DNA from: Deinococcus terrestris
Lineage (GTDB): Bacteria > Deinococcota > Deinococci > Deinococcales > Deinococcaceae
Reading direction: 5' to 3'
Assembly (NCBI RefSeq): GCF_009377345.1
Contig: NZ_WBSL01000011.1
Location: 1 to 57,630, forward strand
DNA: 57,630 nucleotides
Position numbers and translations under genes: made by a program. Shown one piece after another: positions 1 through 10,441 of this stretch. Below the pieces are notes generated by a model. It saw nothing but the letters and a program-made list of their open reading frames with translations, was not told where the DNA came from and did not search any database. Every line of letters starts with the position of its first letter. Positions within the stretch are counted from its first letter, which is position 1.

Positions 1-95
1 TGCTCAGGATGCGCTGGGTGACGGTACAGATCAGCACCTGAAACTTCAGGGTGTGCCGCTTTTTCTTGCCGCTGTACCAGCGACGCTGTTTTTTT

Positions 96-1769
96 CCTAT
101 GACGGCAAAGGGGGCTTGAGGAGTAGGCTGGGAGGTGCGGAGGTGTCAAGTGGCGCGTCGAGATGCTCGTGAGCCTGCCCCACGAATGGAAGTCCTGAGG
201 TGTGCCGTGACCTCCTGCCCAGTCTGCGGGCAGTCCACGACCCTGGCGTACCACAACAGGCGACGCCTGATGATGTTGGGGGGCGCCGTGCAGTACATCC
301 TCAAGATTCGGCAGTGCCGTGATGCCGCGTGCTCGAGATATCGACAGCCCCTTCGGCCCGAAGCCGAAGGGGCCCTGGCGCTGCCCCGTTCTGAATACGG
401 GCTGGATGTCCTGGCGCTGATCGGCAGAAAGCGGTACAGCGAACACCGTTCCGTGCCCGAGATTCACGCGCTCCTCTTGGAGCGCGGCGTGGAGATCAGC
501 GAACGGAACGTCACCAACCTGCTGCACCGCTACGAAGAATTGCTGGCGTTGCGCTTGACGGACGCGACGCGGCTTCAGGAGAAGCTGCGTGCCCAGGGGC
601 GCGTGATCTTGGCCCTGGACGGGTTGCAGCCCGATATTGGGCATGAAGTGCTGTGGGTATTGCGGGACGTGCTGTCGGGCGAGGTGTTGCTCGCTCGTGC
701 CCTGCTGGGGAGTGGCGAAGCGCAACTCGCGCCCCTGGTTCAAGAAGTGAAGGAGGCCCTCGGGGAGGGCCTCCCGATCATCGGCGTGATCAGCGATGGT
801 CAGCATGCCATCCGCAATACCATCGCCCGGGTTCTGCCCGGCGTCCCGCATCAACTCTGCCAATTCCATTACCTGCGCGAAGCGGCCCGTCCCGTCTTTG
901 AAGCCGATCGGCACGCCAAGGTGCAGCTCAAACGCGAGTTGCGGGGGATCCGGAAGCTGGAACGCAGCCTAGAGGGACGTCATGACCTGCAGGCCAGGGT
1001 GCTGCTGAGCTACTGTCTCGCCGTGCGGAGTGCCCTGACCGATGATGGCCGCCCGCCGCTGGCGGCGAGCGGCCTGAGACTCCGGCGGCGGATTCAGGAT
1101 GTTGAAGAATCCCTGGACCGGGTCATCACCGTGAAAAAGGGGGGCAAGAACCGGTAGGCCGTGATCTGGAACGGCTGCACGCGCATCTCCAAGACGCCTT
1201 GGAGAGCAGCCGCACGGTGTGGCCGGACATTAACACGGCCTACCGATTGGTTTCGCAAGCTGCCCAAGTGCTGGACAATGCCGAGGAAGGCACCGTCGAG
1301 CAGGTGGAGCAGCGTTTCAACACCGTGTTGCAGCGGATCGAACAGGAAGCGAACCGCTCCGGTTCGCTTCCGGACGCCCTCAGGCACTTCCTCAAGGTCA
1401 CAGCGAGCTACCGTCCGCACCTGTTCCACAGCTATCGCCTCCCTGGCCTCCCCCGCACCAACAATGATCTGGAACAGTTCTTCGGTGCTGCTCGCTACCA
1501 CGAGCGGCGGATTTCTGGGCGGAAGGTCGCCTCGCCCAGCACCGTCATCCGGGGGCAGGTTCGCCTGGTCGCCGCCTTCGGCACTCGTCTTTATCCACCC
1601 ACGGGACCTGACCTCCAGCCCCGCTGCTTGATGGCCTGGCATCGTCTGCGGGCCGGACTGGAAGTCCGGCATGAGGCACGACGTCAGCAACTCCGCTTCC
1701 GCCGCTCCCCGGATCAGTACCTGGCCGCCTTGGAAGATCAACTCCTCAAGCCCCCTTTGCCGTCATAGG
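96..1769 (+). mobile_element. Unclassified 1674-bp insertion sequence with 25-bp inverted repeats
   Basis: The left end 96-120 (CCTATGACGGCAAAGGGGGC, then TTGAG) and the right end 1745-1769 are perfect 25-bp inverted repeats. Seven T flank each side (89-95 and 1770-1776), so the target was a homopolymer and the duplication length cannot be read exactly. The element carries one transposase in two frames and lies inside an IS5-family gene. I could not place it in an IS family from sequence alone. Confidence 0.85.
135..1768 (+). CDS. DDE-type transposase read in two frames (-1 shift near 1136-1142)
   Basis: Frame one (135-1157, GTG start at 135 or ATG at 186) has an N-terminal zinc-finger-like CPVCGQ and a paired CRDAACSRY, then a DDE-like core with LALDG (about residue 157) and ISDGQHAIRN followed by HQLCQFHYLREA, the layout of MULE/ISL3-like transposases. 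Frame two continues without a stop as LERLHAHLQDALESSRTVW and ends with NNDLEQFFGAARYHERRISG at 1768. The frames join by a -1 shift. The codons AAA AAG GGG GGC contain A_AAG_GGG (1136-1142), a classic slippery heptamer, and the zero-frame stop follows at 1155-1157. It may be programmed frameshifting or a mutation in the G6 run; I cannot decide. The stop lies within the right inverted repeat. Confidence 0.75.
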
Positions 1770-2109
1770 TTTTTTTGGGTCGCTCGCAGGGGACCTCGGA
1801 GGCATCGACCGCGACAATGCTGTACACGATCTGTGCCTCCCGAAACACACGCTGCTTGGGCATCTGGAACTGTGGGTTGGCGATCAGGGCGGCTTCGACC
1901 CGTTCCACCGTGCGATGCACGGTGGTCTCATGAACGCCCCAGTCATCGCCCAGGTGCGCGAAGGTGCGGTATTCGCGCCAGAATTCCAAGGTCAGCAGCA
2001 GTTGTTCCGCGACGCTGAGTGCGGCTGGACGGCCAGATTTCTTCTTCTGTGCTTCCCGCTCTGCGAGGACCGCCTCCATCTCGGCGAAGGTTTCGGGATA
2101 GACCCCGGT

Positions 2110-3236
<1,127 letters not shown>

Positions 3237-3403
3237 GACCCCGGTACGTCGCCGGAACTGCGTGCGATTCATCCGCATTGTGCGTGCTAGACGGTCTTGC
3301 TCCATCCCACTAGCTTACTCCGCGACTTTCGCAAGAGGTCTAATTTATCGTGTGTCCTGCGTTCTAATCCAGCCAAACTCAAGATGTGTTACAGTTAATT
3401 TAC

Positions 3404-4534
3404 ATGAAACAACTCAATATTCCGGCTTTGTTGTCGGCGGCCTTGATGATTTCCGCCTGCAATACCACTCCCCAGGTCCCGGAACCACCAAAAGCGGAGG
3501 CCCCATCAAAGGCCACGGACAGTGCCTACAGCACGACCCTTGTTTGGCAGAGCGACAACCACTGGGTAAGCGGCACCCTCGACAACCTCAAGCTCAGTGG
3601 CGACACGCTAATTCTCGCTGAAGGAAAGACGTCGGGCACCCTGACCAGCAGCGTCATCACAGTGAACGCCTATGACCAGCTCATTCCTTCCTGGAATGCT
3701 GAAACCGGCGAAAAAGGCAGTCTGAGCGTCGAGGTGCGCCACCAGAAGGTGGGAGACACCTGGACCAAGTGGTATTCCTTTGGCACTTGGTCCCGCGCCG
3801 AGGGCCGCGCCAGCGCCGAGAGCCAAAAGGATGTCGACGGCATCGTGTGGACGGACACCAACAACCTCTATGGCCGTGCGACCACCACCCGTTACCAGTA
3901 CCGCGTGACGCTGAGAGACGGGGCCAAGCTCAAGCAGGTGGCCATGAACACTGTGGATACCGACCGGCAGACGGCCGGTGCCGGTGCGCCCAGCGACAAG
4001 AGTGCCTGGGGCAAGGTGCTGAACGTGCCTGAGCGTTCCCAGATGATCTACCCGGACGGCGGCGAGGTCTGGTGCTCCCCCACCTCGACCAGCATGGTGA
4101 TGGCGTTCTACGGCACCAACGTCACCGTCCCCGAAGCCGCCAAAGGCACCTACGACGCTGTGTATGACGGGATGGGCAACTGGCCCTTTAATGTCGCCTA
4201 CGCGGCCGAGTATGGCTTCCGGGGCTTTGTGACCCGGCTGCCGAGTCTGGCCGCTGCCGAAAAGTACATCGCGGCGGGCATTCCCCTGGTGGCCAGCATT
4301 CGCTGGAAGGTGGGAGAGCTGCCTGGAGCCGCCATTCCTTCGAGCACTGGCCACCTGGTGGTGGTCGTCGGCTTTGACGCTCAGGGCAACCCGGTGGTGA
4401 ACGACCCGGCCGCGGCAGACAACGAGAGCGTGCAGCGCACTTATGGGCGCGACATTTTCGAGAAGCTGTGGCTGAACGCCTCGGGTGGAATGGTGTACGT
4501 CATCCACAAGAGCGGCGCAGCGGTACCCCAGTAG
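3404..4534 (+). CDS. Lipoprotein with C39-like cysteine peptidase domain
   Basis: The product is 376 residues. It begins with a lipoprotein signal (MKQLNIPALLSAALMISAC) whose lipobox ISAC predicts anchoring outside the membrane. The middle part is a probable beta-rich domain. The C-terminal half is a peptidase C39-like papain fold: the Cys is in VWCSPTSTSM (about residue 223), the His in TGHLVVVVGF, and the Asp or Asn in VNDPAAAD. I chose the ATG at 3404 because the signal peptide starts there; an upstream ATG at 3386 adds six residues. No Shine-Dalgarno site is seen, but a TACAGT lies about 9 bases before the ATG, so the message could be leaderless. The substrate is unknown. The gene stands alone between an IS and the helicase pair. 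Confidence 0.8.
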   Translation: MKQLNIPALLSAALMISACNTTPQVPEPPKAEAPSKATDSAYSTTLVWQSDNHWVSGTLDNLKLSGDTLILAEGKTSGTLTSSVITVNAYDQLIPSWNAETGEKGSLSVEVRHQKVGDTWTKWYSFGTWSRAEGRASAESQKDVDGIVWTDTNNLYGRATTTRYQYRVTLRDGAKLKQVAMNTVDTDRQTAGAGAPSDKSAWGKVLNVPERSQMIYPDGGEVWCSPTSTSMVMAFYGTNVTVPEAAKGTYDAVYDGMGNWPFNVAYAAEYGFRGFVTRLPSLAAAEKYIAAGIPLVASIRWKVGELPGAAIPSSTGHLVVVVGFDAQGNPVVNDPAAADNESVQRTYGRDIFEKLWLNASGGMVYVIHKSGAAVPQ

Positions 4535-5038
4535 GACAGGGCAGTCCCGGGGGCCTGAGCGCCGCACCCGCCAGGCTCTCCGGACCTACTTCCCGGCTGG
4601 GCGCAGGGGGACGTCGCTAAGGCGGGCCGTCACCAAAGGGAGACCCGTCACGGAAGGGCGAGCCAGAACCTTCATGAACGGAATGGTCGTCACTCCTGCC
4701 GGAATGGCGTGGTTTAAGGACGCTGCCACCGAGCGCGAAGTGAAGCAATTTCACGAGCAGGCCGTAGAAAAGTACCGCTTTCGAGCAGTGGCGGCAGTTT
4801 CTGAGGCTTACAGCGCCCTTATCTGGAGGGCGTACAGGTAGATTTCTACCTCCAGGACTCGAAGTGCCAACGCCACCCATGTATTCGGCACTCCCCAAAA
4901 TCTCCCTGCTCCCGGAGCGCAACTTGCCAGCAGCAGGACCAGCAGCAAAAGGGAACGTATGTGCCGAGCATAGCGACGGCCCCCCCAAGCGTTGTTCTGT
5001 TGGAATCTCCGGCGCACTGGGCCGCTAGGATGCCCCCT
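4535..5038. other. Gene-poor gap
   Basis: About 500 bases lie between the C39-like lipoprotein and the helicase. An open frame ends at 4841 (product starting MNGMVVTPAGM) and resembles nothing I know; it may be chance or a remnant. No convincing terminator or RNA was seen. TAGGAT at 5026-5031 just before the helicase start could be a -10 box for a near-leaderless message. Confidence 0.4.
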
Positions 5039-6436
5039 ATGCCGCCCGTGCTGCGCCTCGACCGGGGCACCCTCGTGATGTGGGAGGTGCCCGAGGTGGT
5101 CTCGCACCTCTTCACCTGGGACTCCCGCAGCCAGTCGTACCGCGCTCCGGGGCAGACTTACCGCGAGGTGATGGAGGCGCTCGGGCAGGCAGGTGTCAAA
5201 GACGAGGCCGCAAGCTTCCTCAAGCTCGACCTGGGCTACGCCCGCGACATCGAGCCCTACCAGCACCAGCAGGGCGCCCTGAATGCCTGGAAACGGGCCG
5301 GGCGCCGGGGCGTGGTGGTCCTGCCCACTGGGGCGGGGAAGACCCTGGTCGCGCAGCTCGCCCTGCGCGATACCCCCCGCAGCGCCCTGGTCTGCGTGCC
5401 TACCCTCGACCTGATGCACCAGTGGTACGCCGGGCTGCTGGCCGCCTTTCCGGACGCCCAGGTGGGTCTGCTGGGTGGGGGCAGCAAGGACGACGCGCCC
5501 ATCCTGGTGAGCACCTATGACTCAGCGGCCATCCACGCCGAGGACCTCGCTGGGAGATATGCCTTCCAAGTCTTCGACGAGTGCCACCACCTCCCCGCCC
5601 CCTTCACCCGCGTCACCGCGGAGATGGGGATAGCCCCCTACCGCCTGGGCCTGACCGCCACTCCGAAGCGCAGTGACGGACGAGAGGCGGATCTGGACGG
5701 GCTGGTCGGCCCGGTCGTGTACTCGGTCGTCCCAGAGGAGCTGGCGGGCGGCTCGCTGTCCGAGTACCGCGAGGTCATCATCCGGGTGCGGCTCAGCCCC
5801 CTGGAGCAGGAACGCTACGACGGGTGCATTCGCCTCCGCAACGACTTTCTGCGGCGCTCGGGTATTCGGCTGGGCAGCATCGAGGGCTGGCAGAAATTCG
5901 TCATGTCGAGCGGGACCGTCCAGGGCCGGGCGGCCATGCTCGCGCATCTGGAGGCGAAGTCCCTGGCCTACGGGACCGAGGGCAAACTGCGCGTGCTGGA
6001 GGAGATCTTCGCCAACCACCCGCAGGAGCGGACCCTGATCTTCACCAACGACAACGCGGCGGTCTACCGCATCAGTCACGAGTTTCTGGTCCCCACCATC
6101 ACGCACCAGACGCCCGTCAAGGAGCGGCACAAGCTGCTGAAGAGATTCCGGGACGGCACCTACCGCATCCTCGCCACCAGCCGGGTCCTGAACGAGGGCA
6201 TCGACGTGCCGGAGGCGAGTGTGGCCGTGGTGCTGTCCGGCACCGCCACCGAGCGCGAGTACGTGCAGCGGCTCGGGCGCATCCTGCGGAAGTCGGAGGG
6301 GAAACAGGCGGTGCTGTACGAGGTCATCACCGAGGGCACCTCCGAGGAACGGGTCAGCCAGCAGCGCCGGGGGCAGTGGCAGCCAGGGCAACGGGCGGAA
6401 ACGCCCGTGTGGGAGGACCTGAATGCTCCCCACTGA
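5039..6436 (+). CDS. XPB/Ssl2-type superfamily 2 DNA helicase
   Basis: A 465-residue helicase. Motif I is LPTGAGKT (Walker A), motif II is DECHH (a DEAH variant), motif III is LTATPKR, motif V is ATSRVLNEGIDVPEA and motif VI is QRLGRILRKSEGK. The N-terminal DYQxxA-like region (YQHQQGALNAW) and overall size fit the XPB family (COG1061). XPB unwinds DNA at damage in nucleotide excision repair, and archaeal XPB works with the nuclease Bax1. The next gene is a Bax1/DUF790 homologue overlapping by 14 bases, which strongly supports this role. The ATG at 5039 gives the family-like start MPPVLRLDRGTLVMWEVPE; in-frame starts also exist at 5030 and 4961. Confidence 0.92.
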   Translation: MPPVLRLDRGTLVMWEVPEVVSHLFTWDSRSQSYRAPGQTYREVMEALGQAGVKDEAASFLKLDLGYARDIEPYQHQQGALNAWKRAGRRGVVVLPTGAGKTLVAQLALRDTPRSALVCVPTLDLMHQWYAGLLAAFPDAQVGLLGGGSKDDAPILVSTYDSAAIHAEDLAGRYAFQVFDECHHLPAPFTRVTAEMGIAPYRLGLTATPKRSDGREADLDGLVGPVVYSVVPEELAGGSLSEYREVIIRVRLSPLEQERYDGCIRLRNDFLRRSGIRLGSIEGWQKFVMSSGTVQGRAAMLAHLEAKSLAYGTEGKLRVLEEIFANHPQERTLIFTNDNAAVYRISHEFLVPTITHQTPVKERHKLLKRFRDGTYRILATSRVLNEGIDVPEASVAVVLSGTATEREYVQRLGRILRKSEGKQAVLYEVITEGTSEERVSQQRRGQWQPGQRAETPVWEDLNAPH

Positions 6437-7667
6437 ACTCCTGATGTTCCGGGTCAAGGGCGGCGTGGTGGAGCCCCGACGACTCAAGCCCACACCAGGC
6501 AACCTCCAGCTCGCCGAGACCCTGATCCGCACCTTCGAGGCCAATCTGGGCAAGAGACGGGCGGACCTCGACGAGGACCTGAAAGTGCTGGGGGCCGGGC
6601 GGCCGGACTTCAAGGTGCTGCGGGGGATGGCGCATCTGTTGACCAACGGGTCGAGCACCTTTGAGACGGGCGGGCACGCCGAGCCGTCCCTGGTGCGGGA
6701 GAAGGTCTTCGAGCTGGCCCAGGCGCATCCACCCAGTCGTCTGCGGCGTGACCTCGTGCTGGAGCAGGCTGCACGGTCCCTCTCCAGCGAGCGGCCCCTC
6801 TCCGCTGAGGATGTGGCCGCTGCCCTGTACGCCGATCTGCCGGACCAGCAGACGTTGACGGCCTTCGACCCGCCTGAGCCGCAGGCCCTGATCGAGCGGT
6901 GGGACCTGGCCCAGGCCCAGGGGGTGCTGTACCGCGCCTACAGCCTGATCCTGACCGCCCGGCCCAATGAGCCTGCCCGGTACAAGCAACTGTTGAAATA
7001 CACGCGCTTTTTCGGCCTGATGCTGACGGTGGAGGGTGATCCGGTCCACGGGTTCACCCTGACCCTGGACGGCCCGACCTCCCTGTTCGGCGGGACCACC
7101 CGCTACGGGCTGGCCCTGTCGAAGTTCCTGCCCGCGCTGCTGCACGTCACGAAATGGGACCTGACCGCGACCCTCAAGCCCCGCCGGGATCTCGCCTGGG
7201 TGGACCCGAAGGACGAGGAATGGCAGTTCGGCCTGACCAGCGAGGACGGGTACGTCAGCCACTACCCCGAGCCCAAAGAGCATGACAGCGCCCTGGAGTC
7301 GGGCTTTTCCGAGCGCTTCGCCAAGCTGGAGACTGCATGGAAGCTGGAGCGCGAGGTGGACCTGGTGCCGGTGCCGGGGGGCGTGATCTTGCCGGATTTC
7401 CGCCTCGCCCACGAGGACGGCCGCAGCGTGCTGGTGGAGATCGTGGGCTACTGGCGGCCGGAGTACCTGCGGAAGAAGTTCGACCTGCTGCGGAAATCAG
7501 GCAGGCAAGACGTGATCGTGTGTGTCTCGGAGCGGCTGAACCTGGAGCGGGCGGGCGTGGACCCCTCGGACTTCGACGAGCGGCTGGTGTGGTTCAAGGG
7601 CGTGCTGAACCCGAAAGAGGTGCTGGCGGTCGCGGAGCGGCTGACGGCAGAAGGTCCGCCGCCCTGA
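6423..7667 (+). CDS. Bax1-like nuclease (DUF790), partner of XPB helicase
   Basis: A 414-residue DUF790 protein. It starts MLPTELLMFRVKGGVVEPRR, typical of this family. The C-terminal part has a PD-(D/E)XK-like core: PDFRLAHEDG, then LVEIVGYWRPEYLRKK (Asp, Glu and downstream Lys). In archaea Bax1 binds XPB and cuts DNA as the structure-specific nuclease of the pair. The ORF overlaps the helicase by 14 bases, so translation is probably coupled and the proteins made in fixed ratio. Its presence in a radiation-resistant genus suggests a repair role additional to UvrABC; that is inference. Confidence 0.9.
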   Translation: MLPTELLMFRVKGGVVEPRRLKPTPGNLQLAETLIRTFEANLGKRRADLDEDLKVLGAGRPDFKVLRGMAHLLTNGSSTFETGGHAEPSLVREKVFELAQAHPPSRLRRDLVLEQAARSLSSERPLSAEDVAAALYADLPDQQTLTAFDPPEPQALIERWDLAQAQGVLYRAYSLILTARPNEPARYKQLLKYTRFFGLMLTVEGDPVHGFTLTLDGPTSLFGGTTRYGLALSKFLPALLHVTKWDLTATLKPRRDLAWVDPKDEEWQFGLTSEDGYVSHYPEPKEHDSALESGFSERFAKLETAWKLEREVDLVPVPGGVILPDFRLAHEDGRSVLVEIVGYWRPEYLRKKFDLLRKSGRQDVIVCVSERLNLERAGVDPSDFDERLVWFKGVLNPKEVLAVAERLTAEGPPP

Positions 7668-8037
7668 CCTGATCGACACACTGGACTGGTGTGAAGTGGC
7701 CCTGCTGCGGTGAGGTAATGGGGGCTTCGGAAGCCAATGCATGCCCAGTGCCCGTGGCCAGCCTGCTGGGGGTCCATTCACGCGGGCGGCATTCCCTGCA
7801 GGCAAGCGGGACACAAATCGCCAAAAACCACAATGGGTTGTGCCAAAGCAACGGCACGGCCCCAGGGACGGTGTGCAGAGCTTCGGGCTAAATGTGGGCC
7901 TGTAAGCAAAGCTGGCTATGGCCCCTTGCTAGGGTGCCTCACAATTCGTTCAGAAAGGGCAGGACGAGACCAGGGCGCTCACGCGAAACTACGACGAGAT
8001 CCCTCTCCCAGAGCGTGGTGCCCGGCAGGAGATCCCT
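7668..8037. other. Gene-poor gap
   Basis: About 370 bases between the Bax1-like gene and the truncated lipoprotein gene. No supported ORF, RNA, terminator or repeat was seen here. Confidence 0.5.
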
Positions 8038-8403
8038 ATGCCCATCCGTACCCTGGCTCCACTCCTCTCGCTGTCGCTGCTGCTGGCCGCCTGTAGCAGC
8101 GCACCCCAGACTTCGCTGCCGAACACTTCGGCTCAGCCAAGTGCCCTGAATGCCAACAGCACGCTCTCCGCTCAGGCTTCCATGTCCGACCGTCAGCGTG
8201 CCTTGGCCTTTGCTCCCGGCGTTCACCCGGTCAACCCCAGTGCGGACTGGCAGGGTCAGGCCTTCAGCGCGGATGGGCGCTACCTGCTGTTCAAGGTCTA
8301 CTCGGCGGCGGCCACCCGGATGCAGGTCGACCTGTACGACGCGGCCGGCCAGGTCCGGGCCCAACTGCCGCTGACGCGTGACGCGGCCACGGGTCTGTGG
8401 TAG
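8038..8403 (+). pseudogene. N-terminal fragment of a secreted alpha-amylase-family (isoamylase-type) lipoprotein
   Basis: The 121-residue product starts with a lipoprotein signal (LSLLLAACSS; Cys at about 19). After a linker, the stretch ADWQGQAFSADGRYLLFKVY through VDLYDAAGQVRAQLPL resembles the beta-sandwich at the start of isoamylase/pullulanase-type GH13 enzymes, which follows the same pattern (F-S-A-x-A-x-V-x-L-x-L-x-D). The frame ends at TAG 8401-8403 right after TGLW, where such enzymes normally continue into the catalytic barrel. No barrel is found downstream, so the gene is probably a decayed remnant. A Shine-Dalgarno-like AGGAG lies just upstream. The enzyme type is inferred from the short N-terminal match only. 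Confidence 0.55.
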
Positions 8404-8435
8404 GGGTGACGCCAGTAGCCACGCGGAAACAAACG

Positions 8436-8594
8436 CTAAGCGTCTAGCAGCTCCCCCTCACCGGGCCGAACCGGGTCCGCGAAGGGCCGGAGGGCCCCCT
8501 GCACCAGCGTCGGCGACAGCTCGAGGTGAGAGCGCCCCAGCACCGCCTGGTGTTTGAGACTGGACTGCGGATCGGGGAGGCACCGGTCGCCCAT
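8436..8594 (-). other. Possible gene remnant (52 codons)
   Basis: A minus-strand frame from ATG 8594 to TAG 8436 reads MGDRCLPDPQSSLKHQAVLG and ends EGELLDA. Its composition looks coding, but no family is recognised and no ribosome site is clear. It may be the 3' end of a lost gene. Low confidence. Confidence 0.25.
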
Positions 8595-8635
8595 GTCGAG
8601 GACGCTCGTCCCCGGGACGAGTGGCGCTGGTCAGG

Positions 8636-9985
8636 CTAGAGCTGGAGGACGGCCCGGGCGATTAAGAAGTAGATCACCAGCCCGGTGCCGTCCACCAGCG
8701 TCGTGATGAAGGGCGCGGACACGACGGTGGGGTCGAGCCGGAGCTTGCGTAACAGAAGGGGCAAGACGGCGGCCACCACCGATGACCAGATGCTGATGGC
8801 GGCGATGGCCAGGGCGACGACCGTCCCCACATCCGCCCCGACGTGCAACAGCTTCGCTCGAAGGAAAGCGATCAGGGCCATCACGGCCCCAATCACCAGT
8901 CCGACCACGAACTCCTTGCCGAGAATCCAGCGCAGGTCCCGCAGGCTCAGGTCGTCCACCGCCATCGCGCGGACGAGCGTGGTGGTGATCTGACTGCCGA
9001 TGTTCCCGCCGGTCCCCAGCAGCAGGGGAATGAAAAAGGACAGGGCCACCACCTGCCCCAGTGTGTCCTCGAAATAGCGCATCACGTTCCCGGTGTAGGC
9101 CTCGGCGACGAACAGCGCGAGCAACCAGGGCAGCCGCTTGCGAAAGAGCAGCCAGACGCTCGCCCGGCGGTAAGGCGTCTCCAGCGGTTGCGAGCCGCCC
9201 AGCCGCTGGAAGTCCTCGGTCGCTTCCTCTTCCAGCACGTCGGCGACGTCATCCTCGGTGATGATGCCGACCAGCCGACCCCCCTCATCGGTGACCGGCA
9301 GGGCGAGCAGATTGCGGCGCATCAGCAGCCGCGCGGCGACTTCCTGGTCGGTGTCGACGCGGACCGACACCGCGTCTGGCACCATCAGTTCGCGCACGGG
9401 GGTCCCCGGCGGCGCCGTGACCAGCGCGTGCAGCGAGAGGACCCCCAGGAAGGCCTGCGCCCCGTCCACCACATACACGGAATAGATCGTCTCCGCCTCA
9501 TGGGCCACCTGGCGGATGGCCGCTATCGCCTGATCCGCAGTCAGATCGGGCAGCACCGCGACGAACTGGGGCGTCATCCGGCCGCCAGCGCTGTCGGCCG
9601 GGTAGGCCAGCAACTGACGCAGCCGGGCCGCCCGTCCTTCCGGCAGGGCACCGAGCAGCTCAGTCAGAACGCCGCCGGGGAGACGCGCGAGGAGGTCGGC
9701 AGCGTCGTCCGGATCCAGCGCCCCCAGCAGCGCGGCCCCCTCCGGCCGTGGCAGCCTGGCCACGAGGTCCGCGCCGACGGTCGGCGGCAACTCGGCCACG
9801 ATCGCCGCTCGGCGTTCGGGAGGCAGGCGGCGCGTGACTATGGGCAGCTCGTGCGGGGGGAGCTGTGAGAGCAGTTGCGCCCATTCAGCCGGACTCAGCC
9901 GCCCGGCCGCCATCACCAGCGGGGCCGCGGCTCCGCTGCGCAGGGCCTGACGTAGCTCCTCCAGCTGCCTGTCGCTCAGGGTCAC
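8636..9985 (-). CDS. mgtE: Magnesium transporter MgtE
   Basis: A 449-residue MgtE: an N-terminal superhelical domain with repeated LPP/LP motifs (residues 1-120), two CBS domains (about 130-250; DEGGRLVGIITEDDVADVLE), a connecting helix and five membrane segments at the C-terminus, including the pore region FIPLLLGTGGNIGSQ and PFITTLVDGTG. MgtE is a dimeric Mg2+ channel in the inner membrane, gated by Mg2+ binding between the N and CBS domains. I chose GTG 9985 because GGAGG sits five bases upstream and the length matches the family; a longer frame from 10162 lacks such support. It stands alone. Confidence 0.95.
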   Translation of the reverse strand: MTLSDRQLEELRQALRSGAAAPLVMAAGRLSPAEWAQLLSQLPPHELPIVTRRLPPERRAAIVAELPPTVGADLVARLPRPEGAALLGALDPDDAADLLARLPGGVLTELLGALPEGRAARLRQLLAYPADSAGGRMTPQFVAVLPDLTADQAIAAIRQVAHEAETIYSVYVVDGAQAFLGVLSLHALVTAPPGTPVRELMVPDAVSVRVDTDQEVAARLLMRRNLLALPVTDEGGRLVGIITEDDVADVLEEEATEDFQRLGGSQPLETPYRRASVWLLFRKRLPWLLALFVAEAYTGNVMRYFEDTLGQVVALSFFIPLLLGTGGNIGSQITTTLVRAMAVDDLSLRDLRWILGKEFVVGLVIGAVMALIAFLRAKLLHVGADVGTVVALAIAAISIWSSVVAAVLPLLLRKLRLDPTVVSAPFITTLVDGTGLVIYFLIARAVLQL

Positions 9986-10441
9986 GGTTGCCTCCGACTG
10001 CTGCTTCACTGTCGCACAGGTGCCCGCACATTCCGCAAGGGCGCTTCCATCGTCGCGCTGCCTCGCGGGTGATCGGTGGGCCGGCAGTCCTGTCCTGGAG
10101 TGGGCAGGAAGCTCGCTCTGGAGGGAGCCGAGGACCGGAGAGTCGGCTTGCGGGTTCAGCATCTACACGGCGGTCACGCTGGGCGGCCCCTGCGGGGCAC
10201 GGGCTCGGCCGGTCTGCGGTTATGATGGGCTCTCGCCCCAACCAGATCAGAGTTTCCCCCTCGATAGGGCTGCCCGAACCCAACCACCAGATTGACCCCC
10301 AGGTGAGGCGGGCTGCCCTTTACCCTCCCTGAGGGGGCAATCTGGGCAACCGCCCGCAATCGGGGGCCTGGAGTAGGCTCCAGAGGCAACCAAACAGGCT
10401 GCATCTGTGCATTCACTGCGAGGCTGCCAGGAGGAGGGACC
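9986..10441. other. Divergent intergenic region of mgtE and the dehydrogenase gene
   Basis: About 455 bases between two divergent genes must hold both promoters. I see the mgtE Shine-Dalgarno at 9991-9995 and AGGAGGGACC before the ATG at 10442. I looked for an M-box (Mg2+ riboswitch) in front of mgtE but did not recognise its core. No other structure is called. Confidence 0.45.

Noticed and set aside
4676..4841. Short plus-strand ORF after the C39-like lipoprotein
   Set aside because: No ribosome site, no family, and composition not clearly coding.
9986..10441. M-box magnesium riboswitch before mgtE
   Set aside because: I could not recognise the conserved core or a terminator in the leader.
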